64,000 nucleotides of DNA from Luzula sylvatica (taxonomy: Eukaryota; Streptophyta; Magnoliopsida; Poales; Juncaceae): assembly GCA_946800325.1 (NCBI GenBank), contig OX326958.1:8256001-8320000 (forward strand), read 5' to 3'. Of this stretch, positions 44,860 through 55,971 are shown piece after piece. The first letter of the stretch is position 1. Every line of letters starts with the position of its first letter. The notes under the pieces are model-generated. The model was not told the origin of the DNA and searched no databases. It saw only the letters and a list, made by a program, of their open reading frames with translations. A program made the translations under genes and the position numbers.

Positions 44860-45386
44860 GTGGATTTAATACAATCGACAGAGAACGGTCTTAGCCAGAA
44901 CTCAATCAGAACCCCACAACAGAAAATTTGGCTTACCAGAGAACACTACGGTACTCCTTCGTCAGAGAACGCTAAGCCCGAAGCCCTACGTTAGAGATGA
45001 GGAGGAGATCAAGCTTCTTTGTCGAGAGCGTGTGAGAAGACTTTCGCCAGAGAAAAACGCCGAGGAGATCCTTCTCTCTACGCCACAGAGAAAAGCCCAG
45101 AAAATCCTTCGCCACGCCATAAGTCATAACCATAAGTCAATTTTATGTGTTAATTAACGAGTGCACAAGTCTTTTGTATTGTTTGGGCTCTAATCATCTA
45201 TCGAACGGCCTACTCTATGGTCCCATGACCATAAGTCATAACCAATCCATAATTGGCTGACTTAAAGTCTTAAACCTCATAGAATTTATTAGTATTATTA
45301 ATTAATTCGATTAGTAATTTAATTGTCGTTTAATTGAATTGACACGTAAAATAAAACATTTTCAACCAATGTCAGGGTTTAAAAGA

Positions 45387-46404
45387 TTAGTAAATGTCGT
45401 TATCAAAAACCCAAGGCTCGTGAAGGAAAAGTTCGCGACCGTTCATTTGCGCTATTCCCGATTCGATATCTTCTGCACGTTTACGCGCCTCTTCTGATTT
45501 TCTCATTGCTACTTCTGTGTCCTGCAATTCACCATGATATTAACAGAAGAAAAAAAACATGAAATAATTCATTTGTGGGGAATCTGGATGAATCGAATCA
45601 TAATTGCGTCATTTCCAGTTAATTGTTGCTTCAGTTATACTTCCTGAGCGTTCTAAATTGCAATATGTTTTCTTCGTATTGGTCTTGATTAAATTAAAAC
45701 AATATTCACAAAAATCATTAACTTAACAGCGATTATGCATAAATTAAACTAAGAAATAAGCAACAAAAGGGTCATAATTGCGTCATTTCCAGTTAATTGT
45801 TGCTTCAGTTATACTTCCTGAGCGTTCTAAATTGCAATATGTTTTCTTCGTATTGGTCTTGATTAAATTAAAACAATATTCACAAAAATCATTAACTTAA
45901 CAGCGATTATGCATAAATTAAACTAAGAAATAAGCAACAAAAGGGTACAAATTGGAGTTAAGTAAGTAAATGCATTCCGGTGATCAACCAGCACAATACC
46001 AAAGTTCGTGACTTTTTAAGTTTAATCCATGAATTTCAGTAAAAACTCAGTTAAAAATGAGAATAATCGTAAGTAAATTGGCCACCAAAAATTTCTCATT
46101 GTTCAAATCAACCCAACCTAACAACCCTATAATCAATCAATCCACTCAAATACATAGTCATGGTGAATTCAAACCCTAAAAATAGAACCTTGCGAAGCTT
46201 CCAGGCGAGAAATTGAGCCCCTGACAACGGGGCGGGTCCTGACGCAGCTGTAGTTCCCACCTCGCCTTCCCCAATTTCCTTCTCGCTCCGCCGCTGCTCT
46301 CCGCCCATTGTTTTCCGTACTTCACCGATCAAAATCTGGTTGCGAAGAGCATGTATGATCTGAGAACTCAAGCTAGATTTGGGGTCGATCCAAAAGCAGG
46401 ACAC
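45387..46404 (-). pseudogene. DFRP/ZC3H15-like fragment, copy C
   Basis: Second exon 45521-45387 (45 codons with TAA) and first exon ending at 46189, same splice sites and phase as the other copies. The intron is longer because of the 45597-45948 duplication. The frame is open further upstream (to 46404), but that part is LINE DNA read backwards, not gene. Not a complete protein. Confidence 0.7.
45597..45948. repeat. 177-bp tandem duplication
   Basis: The stretch 'cataattgcgtcatttccag' to 'aagcaacaaaagggt' occurs twice in a row, essentially identical. Copies A and B have it once, so this is a recent event in copy C. Confidence 0.92.
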
Positions 46405-46910
46405 CAGATCTTCGAAGAGCTGTACTCAGCGTGAGGCTCCCAGCAAACAAAGAGCTTATTCGCGGTGACGATGTACGTCCTCTGGAGAGAGAGGTGCAGG
46501 AGGGTGTTCTCGCCTCACACGAAAAAGGACGAAGAGCTGAGAGAGGAGATCGAGAGCGAATGGAGACTAATTTCGAAGAGATCTCAGAGCCAGAAGAAAG
46601 GGGATGAGCTTGAGAGAACCATTGCAGAGATGGAAGGTGAAGGAGATAAAGAGGAGGAAATGGAAAGTGGAGAAGGAACTAGGTTTAGCGGGAGTTAAAA
46701 AAGGGGACAAGGAAATAAACAAGTAATATAGACCCGGTTTGTGGGGATGGAGATAGACCGAAAGTTTATATTAAGCTAACTTATTGCTTAATGGTTTATT
46801 TTGTACTTTGTAAATAACTAGTTATTAATATGATTAATAAAAAATATTTGGAAGGGAGGCTGATCGAACCCTCTCCAAAAAATTTCAAAAAAAAAAATAT
46901 CATATTTTCT
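46362..46910 (+). mobile_element. 5'-truncated LINE, copy C
   Basis: Starts inside the zf-RVT part (a deletion with about 16 bp of filler, ending at gagaactcaag, removed the left duplication). It ends in an A-rich run and the right copy of aatatcatattttct (46896-46910). Unlike A and B it keeps the codons for TMYVLWRERCRRVF. A TGA replaces Arg at 46432. Confidence 0.82.
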
Positions 46911-48619
46911 TACCAAACATACCCTGATACCCATCAATTATATTTCTGAGATATTTTTAATATTTTTAATATTTTTATTTTCATTCATTTTTAATATATT
47001 CTTTATAGTATTTTTTGTAACACCTTATTATTTTTATATTGATTAATATGGTAAATATATATTAATTTACTATTCGTTAGTATGTTAATAAATATTAATT
47101 ATAGTTAAAAGGTAATGTTATTGTAAAGATTAACATTGTTTAACGAACAAATTCTAAAAAGTGACTAAATTATCTCCGTTAATAATGATTATTATTTAAT
47201 GTTCTTATTTATTTATTTACATTATTACATTTCATAAGTGATGCAAAATAATAAATTTTTAAAATTTAAATCGGGTATTCAATTCTTGACTAGCAATTTT
47301 TTTTTTCAAATACGAAGATCGAATTTTTTTTTTTTAATTGAAGAGTATATTTTGTTTTATTTTTTGTTATAATATTCACTAACAAGGGAGCATATATGAG
47401 TAAATTTATTCATTTATATTTCCGTATTTGTTAGATTTACTTTTGTACATTAAGAATAATACTATATATTATTTACAAACATCATAAATGATGGTAACAT
47501 GATAATTATTTTGATTATTTTTAAAATTATTTTTCGTTAAGTCATGTTAGCTCTTGCAATATTGTCACCTTATGTAAATTGTATGTCGTTTATCACGTCA
47601 AGTTTTACATTCAAATATATAATTAAGGTCATTTTTACCATGCCCTTCGTTTTCCTACCACATCCTTTGTATCATCAATTGACAATTAACTTTTGATTAA
47701 TTAACAAAAAATACTCAATTAATATATCTATCGTTATTGCATGTACTCAATTAACAAAAAATACTCAATTAACAATTATTTTTCGTTAAGTCATGTTAGC
47801 TCTTGCAATGTTGGTAAGATGATAATTATTATATTTTTGTATATCAATTTTTTATCTACGCTATACAAACAACATGTGATACAAAATATATAACAACATA
47901 ACACATGTCAACGAAACAATTTATATATCTATCGTTATTGCATGTACTGAATATAGTCAAAACAAAAATATTATAATATTGAAAGTTAATATATAAAAAA
48001 CTATATAAAATATATATAACATTAAAAAATAGGACAAACAAATAAAATGAAGACATAGATAAATAATTAAGTATGGATGCATGAAATGATTTGATATCTA
48101 AAATTTTCTAAATATTATATTTCTTTCTCAAACACGTAAATTTAAGGATTTTTTTTGTTTGTGACTAAGTTTTTAAAGTATATTAACGAAATAACCAAGT
48201 TTTTAAAATAATTCAAAAAATATTTTTCGGAGTTTGAAACTCCGCCTATTTTATGTTTGGCGGAGTATGGTAGCCCGCCTGTGGTAATCCCTTATTAAAA
48301 AAAAAAGGCGGAGTTTGATATTCTGTCGAAATTTTCAATTGAAAATTTGATATTTTTCCCCAAATTTTATCATAACATGATCTATGTTCTAAATTAGTAT
48401 ATTTAATTAACATGATAACTAGCACATGTTAGCTATTAACTTAATAGGTAAATAATATTTATTCGAATTCATAAATTTAAATAAATTTTAATGAATGTTT
48501 AATAATATGTTTTAATTATCACGTTAATTAAATGTAATTGTGCAATAATGAAAAATTCGGTAGGTATATTTTGGAGAAGAGTAATTTTTTTTTAATACTG
48601 TTCACGTGTTGAAAAAGTT
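46911..48619. other. AT-rich tail of copy C and unique spacer
   Basis: No gene. The only GC-richer part is 48234-48322, with a palindrome GGAGTTTGAAACTCC and two further 'ggcggagt' copies. Confidence 0.5.
48233..48322. repeat. GGAGTTTGAAACTCC hairpin cluster
   Basis: cGGAGTTTGAAACTCCgcc forms a 7-bp perfect stem. ggcggagtatg and ggcggagtttgatattc follow within 80 bp, partly able to pair with its right arm. Not present in copy A. Function unknown. Confidence 0.55.
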
Positions 48620-48967
48620 TTACGTAATTTTATCTGACTGCAACATTTTGGATGGCGGCGGTATTGCGACCGAGGATGGCGGCGGTGCTACGACCGAGGA
48701 TGGCAGCGGTGCTGGTGGTCGAGGGGATGTGATCCTGATTCCTCTAGGAGGGGGAGAATGAGGGGGTGGTGGTGGTGGTGGTGGTCTAGGGGCGGTAATA
48801 CCAATTCGTCTAGGTGGAGGTGGTGGTGGTGGTGAAGGGGTGAAAATGGTGACTAAGGTCGAAATTATGCTGTCGACAAAATTGAGAAAGATTAGGAAGA
48901 ATGCAAAAACATTAAGAACAAAACGTAATTTAAAATCCATCGAAGCAGAGAGAAGAAAAAGATGCAA
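48620..48967 (-). pseudogene. Proline-rich protein, shortened copy
   Basis: 115 residues: the same N-terminal hydrophobic segment as at 5047 (MDFKLRFVLNVFAFFLIFLN), two poly-Pro blocks and three repeat units, then a foreign end KMLQSDKIT. The C-terminal 200 residues of the copy-A protein are lost. The upstream TATA box is retained. Probably a truncated pseudogene, though the secretion signal is intact. Confidence 0.45.
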
Positions 48968-49150
48968 TTTCAGATGATATTAGGAGAGGATTTTATAGGA
49001 GAAGAGTTTCCATTATGAAATTAGTTATTCTCAATTTAATCAGATGGTAATTCATAATTAATTAACTAATTATAGAAATATTGCTTATGCAAGCCACATC
49101 ATTATTGTTGACTGTGGAAGTAATCTATCTCACCAATATTGATTTTTCAG

Positions 49151-49717
49151 TTAGGCAAAACTGGAAACTCGAGTGCTCCATGTACGCCAAGCTGGCATCA
49201 GTGGGGACGTGTTGTCTCGTCCGCATGGTGACAAATGTCAAGTTTTTCATAGCAAATGCAGGAGATTCGCGAACAGTGTTGGGCCGAGGAGATAGAGGCA
49301 GTGCGATCAACGAGGCAATTGAGTTAACGACAGAGCATAATGCCTCCTTCGAGAGCGTTAGAACAAAGCTTCGATCCAAGCACCCTAACGATCGGCATGT
49401 TGTTTGCATCGTCAGAAATGTCTGGCACGTCAAAGGCATCATCCCGGTATTTTTCCCTACTCTTTTCATTTTGACACCATTACGATAGAATTGCAGAAAT
49501 AACCCCTGAATTATTGACAATTACAGATATCAAGATCGATTGGGGACTTGTATTTAAAATCAATGTAATTTAACTGACCACCTCTAGATTCTAAGTGCCG
49601 AACGAGTATTTGTGAACTTCAGACTCAATCCCAGGGACAAATTTGTAATTTTTGCTTCTGATGGGTTATGGGACCACTAGTCCAATCAAGAGGCCGTCAA
49701 TATGTCTTCTCGCAACG
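49151..49717 (+). pseudogene. Clade-D PP2C, two exons, copy C
   Basis: Exon 49151-49446 repeats the copy-A exon (NAGDSRTVLGR, IELTTEHNASFESVRTKL). About 145 bp later, 49592-49717 encodes AERVFVNFRLNPRDKFVIFA, then SDGLWDH, a TAG (49678-49680), then SNQEAVNMSSRN. This matches the family's [21 protein letters not shown] block with its metal-binding DG. The intervening SRSIGD exon is missing and the Leu codon after WDH has become a stop. A dead copy, better preserved than copy A. Confidence 0.8.
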
Positions 49718-50164
49718 TAAGCAATCAAATATTAATATGCATTTTTAAAAAAAATAGTTTGAGATATTTGAAAATATGTTAATTTTATATTAATTATAAC
49801 CTATTCGATTTGAAATTAACACAAACATATATTTAAATCTTATTTGTATTTATTAACTATTTGTGTATTTTTGAAATATCATTACTTTTAATATATTACA
49901 AAATATAGGAATACAGAGATACATGATTATGAATTTGCTAGTTTAAATACGTGGACCTCTCACATTTAACATTGGACTTGATATAAATGCACCAAAAACC
50001 ACCAAATCAAACAAGCCCATCAAAACCAGAATTACAGAAACTGAGAATTGAATTCTCGTTTCTCCAAGAAGGGCTTTCATTTCTTGATTTTTACCAAGTG
50101 CATGGTAAACAAATCTCTGGACTCCTACACTACAGTGCGTATAAGCTGCGAGAAAGCTCTGGTA
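49718..50164. other. AT-rich spacer and SART3 leader
   Basis: AT-rich to 49980, then a GC-moderate 185-bp stretch that looks like the original 5' UTR of the SART3-like gene. No other gene seen. Confidence 0.45.
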
Positions 50165-50975
50165 ATGGCGGGAGAAGAAGAAACCCTAGCTAAAACCCTA
50201 AGCCAACCCGGATCCGAGTCAGTTAAGGATGTGGAGATGCCTATTATCGACTCTGCCTCGGCCGGCGCCTCTGAGTCCAGCTCCTCTGAATCCGATTCCG
50301 ACGAAGAAGATGGGGGCGGCTGAGCTGCGGATCCATACCCTAGAACAAGCACTTCGTGACCAGCCGTTGGATTATGATTCTCATATCCAGGTACTGAGCT
50401 TCAAAATGTACCTAGTATCAGAGATTTGAGGTTTTTTCCATGCAAACTACACACACATATTTCTCTTAAAATCTATTATGCAGTACATACAATGCTTGAG
50501 GAAAGCAGGCGAGATTGAGAAATTGACAAAAGCAAGAGAGGAAATGAGCAAACTTTTCCCTCTCAGTCATAAACTCTGGCAAGATTGGATTGGTGACGAA
50601 TTATCTCTAAATCAAGGGTATACGTGCATATTTACACTCTCTCTCTCTCTCTCTCCTTTTAATTAAATTTTGTTTTCAGCTCTGAGTCAATCAAGCAAAT
50701 TGAGAATCTTTACGAACGTGCTGTTCAAGTTTATCTGGTACGGCCTTTTTTTCCTCCAAAGTTTTAATTTACATATATATCCTTGCAAAATAAAAATTCG
50801 AAACTACGATTTCTCTTAACAGTCTGTATCATTATGGATTGATTACGTGAATTTCCTCCAAGAGCACGACGAATCAATATCTCGATGCACGCCACCTGGC
50901 ATAACAAAAATACATGATTTATTCGAGCAAGCAATTACCTCGTGCGGTTTGCATTTATTCGAGCAAGCAAATTAG
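50165..50975 (+). pseudogene. SART3-like U4/U6 recycling factor, 5' fragment
   Basis: Exons 50165-50390, 50484-50617, 50680-50737 and 50823 to about 50954, all with GT-AG sites and matching phases. They encode an acidic start (SSSSESDSDEED), then LRIHTLEQALRDQPLDYDSHIQ, YIQCLRKAGEIEKL, FPLSHKLWQDWIGDEL, IENLYERAVQVYL and SLWIDYVNFLQEHD, the start of the HAT-repeat domain of SART3/Prp24-type splicing proteins. One extra G in the run 50312-50316 shifts the frame in exon 1. After CGLH the sequence repeats ttattcgagcaagcaa and hits TAG (50973-50975). The remaining HAT repeats and RRM domains are absent. Captured fragment. Confidence 0.82.
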
Positions 50976-52960
50976 GATTTATTAGGTTATTTTAAGGCTC
51001 TAATTGTGTTGTTATTTATCCGGATTTTTCTGAAATTGAGAATTATTTCTTCTATTTAATTATATTGAGTTCAATTTTAATTTTTGAACTAATTTTCAGA
51101 TTAGGAATTTGATATACTCGGGATTGGATGCGATAATGGAGCTTGAAGTTGGTGAACTTTGAAGTGGAGCTCCAATTTGAATGCCGAAGAAGTTTGGATG
51201 CGATAATGGAGCTTGAAGTTGGTGGGCCCGCTTTTTAGAGACAGGAGAAGAAGTGTGTTGATGAGTTTTTTTGTAAATATAGTCCCGACAAGTTAAAAGG
51301 TCTACAAGTTAGAATAAGATGAATATGAATGTTTTTAGATTGAATGTAAATGTGAATGTGAATATGAGTGTTTTTAGGGTTTGAATTGGAGTTGAATAAA
51401 ATTGTGTTATAAATGTCTGTATGTGTGTATCGAAATGTGATTGTATTGGTACCGAGGTGTATTGGTACCCAAAAATGTATGGGAACTTGTTTATAAAATT
51501 GAAATGCCAATTTATTTCGTCTTTTTATATATGTGTGTTTTCCGATGATGATATGCTACCGGTACTGTCCGTATCTTCAAATATGGTGCACTCGATGTTA
51601 GAATAATATGAATATGAATGTTTTTAGATTCAATTTATCGATATGGTACACTCGATGTTATCGCATCAAGTACAAACAAGTCCAGCAAATTACACAAATC
51701 TCGGGTTTAGGACTCAAGAAACAATAAATTACAAACAAAGTCCAGCAGAACAATAACTTCTAAAATTACATACGAGTCCAAAACAAACAATTAATTACAA
51801 ATTAGTCCATTTTTACCTCATTTTACTAATAAATCCAAAATTACATAAATGTCCAATAAAGTACACAAATATCGATAAATTGAAAATAAATTCAGGAAAC
51901 GAATTATTTTTCGAAAATTACTTAAAAGTCCAGCAAAACAATAAAATTCTAAAATTACATAGATGTCCAAAACAAACAATAAATTTCAAATAAGTCCAAT
52001 TTTACCTCCTCTTACTAATAAATCAAAAATTGCATAAATGTCCAACAAATTACACAAATATCAATAAATTAAAAATAAATTCATCAAACAACAACATTTC
52101 TAAAAAATTACTTAAAAGTCCAACAAAACAATCAAAATGCACAAAAGTCCAAACTAAACCAAACAAAACAATCAAATCCCACAAATTATAATAAACACAT
52201 TTGTATATCAAATAAAGTCGTAGAAGCGATAATTTTCAGAACATAACGACAAAATGACGGTTTAATTTATTATATAGTTCTGATAGATTATTCGCCACAA
52301 TACGACATTACTATGGCCCTCTGGTACTATCATAATTACCTGAGACAGAGAAATGAAAGATAGACCATTTATATAAATCAGGGGTGAAAATGTAATTTCC
52401 TTGAATTAAAGAGGAGGGGTGAAAATGTAAAATGTACCCAGTCGCAAGGTCTAAATATGTTACTGAGTTGATACCTTCGATGGCGTTACATGTAAATATG
52501 ATTTCCCCTACTTTGCTTCTTGCCCCCGATATAAATTTGTTACTTTTGCACGGTAATTTCTCCTGAATAGTTTCAGACAAAAGAAAAGGCAAATTCTTGA
52601 TAATTACAGGCTTACAGCTTAAATTCGGAAAAATAAATAAAAGTCGAATTTCGAACTAAATTCATCTCAAAACAATTGATTTGAGTTATAATACATACTA
52701 ATATTACAAAAAAAACTATTTATTAACCGCATGAACAAATAAATAAAAACCAGCAGGACTTGATCCTCTGTTTCTATACGAACTGGAGATGATTAGTATC
52801 CAACGCCAACTGTCGTGTGTTTTAGAAATCCGAACGTTGGGGAGTCGAACGTTGGAAAATCCCCAATTGCCCTTATATTATCCCCTTCGCTCATACCTTC
52901 TCTCATTTCTTCTTCTCCTCTATACAGTAATTTATATCTCAACTCTTCTCAACCAATTAA
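50976..52960. other. Non-coding, with a roughly 185-bp degenerate tandem repeat
   Basis: 'ttggatgcgataatggagct' is duplicated at 51122 and 51193. 51660-52200 contains about three diverged units ('aagtccaacaaa', 'ttacacaaatatc', 'aataaatt'). The 93-residue ORF at 52311-52592 (minus) resembles nothing known. Confidence 0.5.
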
Positions 52961-52961
52961 T

Positions 52962-53776
52962 GGCGACTAGACTCAAACATCTCACTTCCCAAGCAGGGCG
53001 ACAACCTAGATTTCCTCCCTGAATCACGAGAACCAGTCAAAAAGATTGATTTTCTGGCAGATAGCGAGTTTAGCAAAGCCGTGGTGAACAAAAGAACTGT
53101 AGCCTTGAATCCGAGTGGTTGGTTCTGGCAGATAGCGAGTGTACCAAACTCCTAATCAGGTATATTATGCCATGTCTCCTCTTCTTGGTTAATTTTTTTG
53201 TGAAGAACTTTCAAAAAGAACCTAAATAGTTTATTTCGATTACTAAATTTCGTCGACAGTCTTTATTCTGATCACTATGTTAGGTCTTAAAGAATGTAGG
53301 GACTGTTTTGCGATTTTGTAGTCCTTGTGCAATTTAGACACTGTCTTTCTTGTTAATTTCAGTGCAATTTAAGCATTTTCTCCTTAAATTTATACACCTG
53401 TGAATTTGTGATGCTTAATTTAGGCAATTTCTTCTCAAAGTTTCAGTTTTTGCAATTTAGTCAAAATGCTTGTGCTTTTAAAACTCATGAAATGCATGGA
53501 TAGATTTTTTTTGGTTTTAATTTAGAGCACATATACTTACTTTTACTTTCTTGTCAGATGGATGGATTCGACTTTGACAATTGCAACAAATATAACAGAC
53601 TCTCCATGCAGCCCTCTTGATTAAATTCTGTTTTCTGTGATAGAATGAATGTGCTTCTGGATCCAAAGGGACAAATTGGTGAATTACTTCAGAGGAACAA
53701 AAAATCATGCTGGACACAGCCATTGAAGTTCTGAGAATTGGTGTTCTCCTCGAGCCCAAGAATCTCTTGGCATAAT
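52962..53776 (+). pseudogene. Unrecognised broken gene, two exon-like parts
   Basis: 52962-53160: ATG, then MATRLKHLTSQA, a frame break, then LDFLPESREPVKKIDFLADS and NKRTVALNPSGWFWQ before a stop. 'tctggcagatagcgag' is repeated within it. 53650-53776: LLDPKGQIGELLQRNKK, a one-base frame break, then MLDTAIEVLRIGVLLEPKNL and a TAA. Codon use and GC are gene-like and the spacer is intron-like, so these may be first and last exons of one gene. I do not recognise the family. Confidence 0.4.
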
Positions 53777-54003
53777 ACTTTTTTATCTATACAAGGTAAT
53801 TTTCAATTTTACTTCTTTCTTAATAAGCCAATCTATTTTCTTAATTATTTATTGTAATTAGTTTTGACAATTGATGCAGATATGCAATAAGTTGGACGAC
53901 CGAATCGAATTTATTAAGACATAAGAGATCGAAATCTCAAGACAAGAAATTCCAAAGTGACGAAAAAGGAGCAATATTTATGTCTACGTATGTGTCTGTT
54001 TGT

Positions 54004-54083
54004 GCTAGTATTTTGCATGTGTGTGTGCCTCTGTATGTGTCTTTGTATGTGTGTGTGCCACTGTATGTGTCTTTGTATGTGCT

Positions 54084-54114
<31 letters not shown>

Positions 54115-54236
54115 TGTGTGTTCCTCTGTATGTGTGTGTGTGGGCCTCTGTATGTGTCTTTGTATGCGTGTGTGCCTCTGTATGTGTGTGGGTGGGTTGT
54201 GTGTTCCTCTGTGTGTGTGTGGTGGTGGTGGGCCGG
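54004..54236. repeat. (GT)n-rich tract beside array 2
   Basis: Irregular repeats of 'ctctgtatgtgtctttgtat' and gtgtgtgtgt. It mirrors the CA-rich tract beside array 1. ORFs reading VCVCVC are artefacts. Confidence 0.92.
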
Positions 54237-54838
54237 CCAAATAATGGGCCGGGCCTCGGGGGGGGGGGGGGGGGGTCCGGCCCGAAGAGGGGCCGGGCCT
54301 CGGGGGGGGGGGGGGGTCCGGCCCGAAGAGGGGCCGGGCCTCGGGGGGGGGGGGGGGTCCGGCCCGAAGAGGGGCCGGGCCTCGGGGGGGGGGGGGGTCC
54401 GGCCCGAAGAGGGGCCGGGCCTCGGGGGGGGGGGGTCCGTCCCGAAGAGGGGCCGGGCCTCGGGGGGGGGGGGGTCCGTCCCGAAGAGGGGCCGGGCCTC
54501 GGGGGGGGGGGGGGGTCCGTCCCGAAGAGGGGCCGGGCCTCGGGGGGGGGGGTCCGTCCCGAAGAGGGGCCGGGCCTCAGGGGGGGTCCGGCCCGAAGAG
54601 GGGCCGGGCCTCGGGAGGGGGGTCCGGCCCGAAGAGAGGCCGGGCCTCGGGAAACTCATGAGAGCAGAGATTCTAAAGGAAGATTGTTGGGGGGGGGGGG
54701 TCCGGCCCGAAGAGGGGCCGGGCCTCGGGGTGGGGTGGGCCGAGCCTCCGGGGGCGGGGGGGGGGGGGGGGGGGGGAGGGGAGGTCCGGCCCGTCTTCGG
54801 GCCTCTGGGGGGTGGGGGTCCGGCCCGAAGAGGGGGAA
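54237..54838. repeat. GC-rich minisatellite with G-tracts (array 2)
   Basis: About 12 units of GGGCCGGGCCTCGG, a tract of 8-18 G, then TCCGGCCCGAAGAG; period 33-45 bp depending on the tract. The unit contains CCGGCCC-GAAGAG-GGGCCGG, a perfect 7-bp stem. Interrupted at 54650-54690 by unrelated 'aaactcatgagagcag'. Inverted copy of the 41.3-kb array. Confidence 0.92.
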
Positions 54839-55971
54839 ATTATATAGTTTTGTAAAGAGGGGGGAATTATTGGAAATAAACAAATTAGTCGTTAGATTAA
54901 TGAAGACGTCCATTTATGGTATTAAATGGGTAGAGTTTATTGTTAATTGGATAATTATATATATAGGACATAATTGTGGTTAGAAAAATTTGGATTAGAG
55001 CTAATGTATCGTATAAATAATACATGTATCTAGTAATTGATTAAAAAACACTAAGTGTTAAGTAAATCTATTAATGAGTTTATCTTCTAATATTAGAGTT
55101 TGTATTAGACACTTGAGGAAATAAATATGTGGTTATTATCTTTTCCTAGTCCAAGTCAATCTATACACCTTTTTTGTGCTAAAAATGTGATATGTGGAAC
55201 ACATTGTTGTATAGTACTCAACACTGATATTTGCAATTTACTGGAACAAATTTGATAATCAAATATTCTTTTAAGTAAAATTATAGAGTAGAGTAAAGTA
55301 ACATTTTTGTCAATTGCCCTTACCTTGCCCTTCTTCAAAATATACATTACATGTATATAATATTTTGGGCTAATTATTGGTACATAAAATGTCAGGAGGT
55401 TTCTTGTTGAAAAAATATTATTTGTATATAATATTTTGGGCTAATTATTTGTATATAATACACTTTGATAATAAAATGTCGAGAGGTTTCTTGAAAAAAA
55501 AAAACCTCCTTGCTCTTCTTCAAAAACCAAGAGCAATGCTCATATAAATATTTTGGGCCCAATTAGATATCACTATAAGGTATACTAATTATTTATCGAA
55601 GGCTTAAAAATAAAAGCCCCATATAAAATGTTTTGTGCAATGCATTGCAGCATGATAATATTAGCATATATGTATACAGTTTAACGTGACTCAATTTTAA
55701 TGAATTAGTTACAAATATATAATATATAATACTAATAACACATCATGCACTTTAGACATGATTGACCACATATTTAAGCATGTAACATAGCTTTATATGA
55801 AACCTCCTATGATCTTATCTAATTAGTTATTCACGAGTTTATTATTCGGGGACTGTATTATCGTTCAGTTTATTTTACATATCAAAAATATATATAATGT
55901 ACTTCAAACATGAAAACATATAGAAAGCCAATGATACATTTAGTTAAAAAAACACCTATAAATATTGTTGA
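54839..55971. other. AT-rich non-coding region
   Basis: No gene. 'tttgtatataatattttggg' is repeated at 55421 and in variant form at 55350. 'caatctatacacc' at 55158 resembles a Helitron 5' end, but no partner 3' end was seen. Confidence 0.45.

Larger units (their letters stand above)
44860..49592. repeat. Composite repeat, copy C
   Basis: Begins tgtggatttaatacaatcga, identical to base 1 of the window. It matches copy A through the CCCH fragment, LINE remnant and AT tail to about 47990. It then differs (48000-48615, no MPKVYGT exon) and matches again over the proline-rich start and PP2C exon up to 'gaccacctctagattc' (49575-49590), where copy A switches to AKR sequence. Unique changes: a 177-bp tandem duplication, a roughly 125-bp deletion at the LINE 5' edge, and a shorter minisatellite. 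Confidence 0.92.

Noticed and set aside
52311..52592. 93-residue minus-strand ORF
   Set aside because: No recognisable motif, intron or leader; lies in AT-rich repeat DNA.
53937..54983. ORFs up to 320 residues (VCVCVC, GGGGVRPEEGPG)
   Set aside because: Translations of GT and GC tandem repeats; no protein features.
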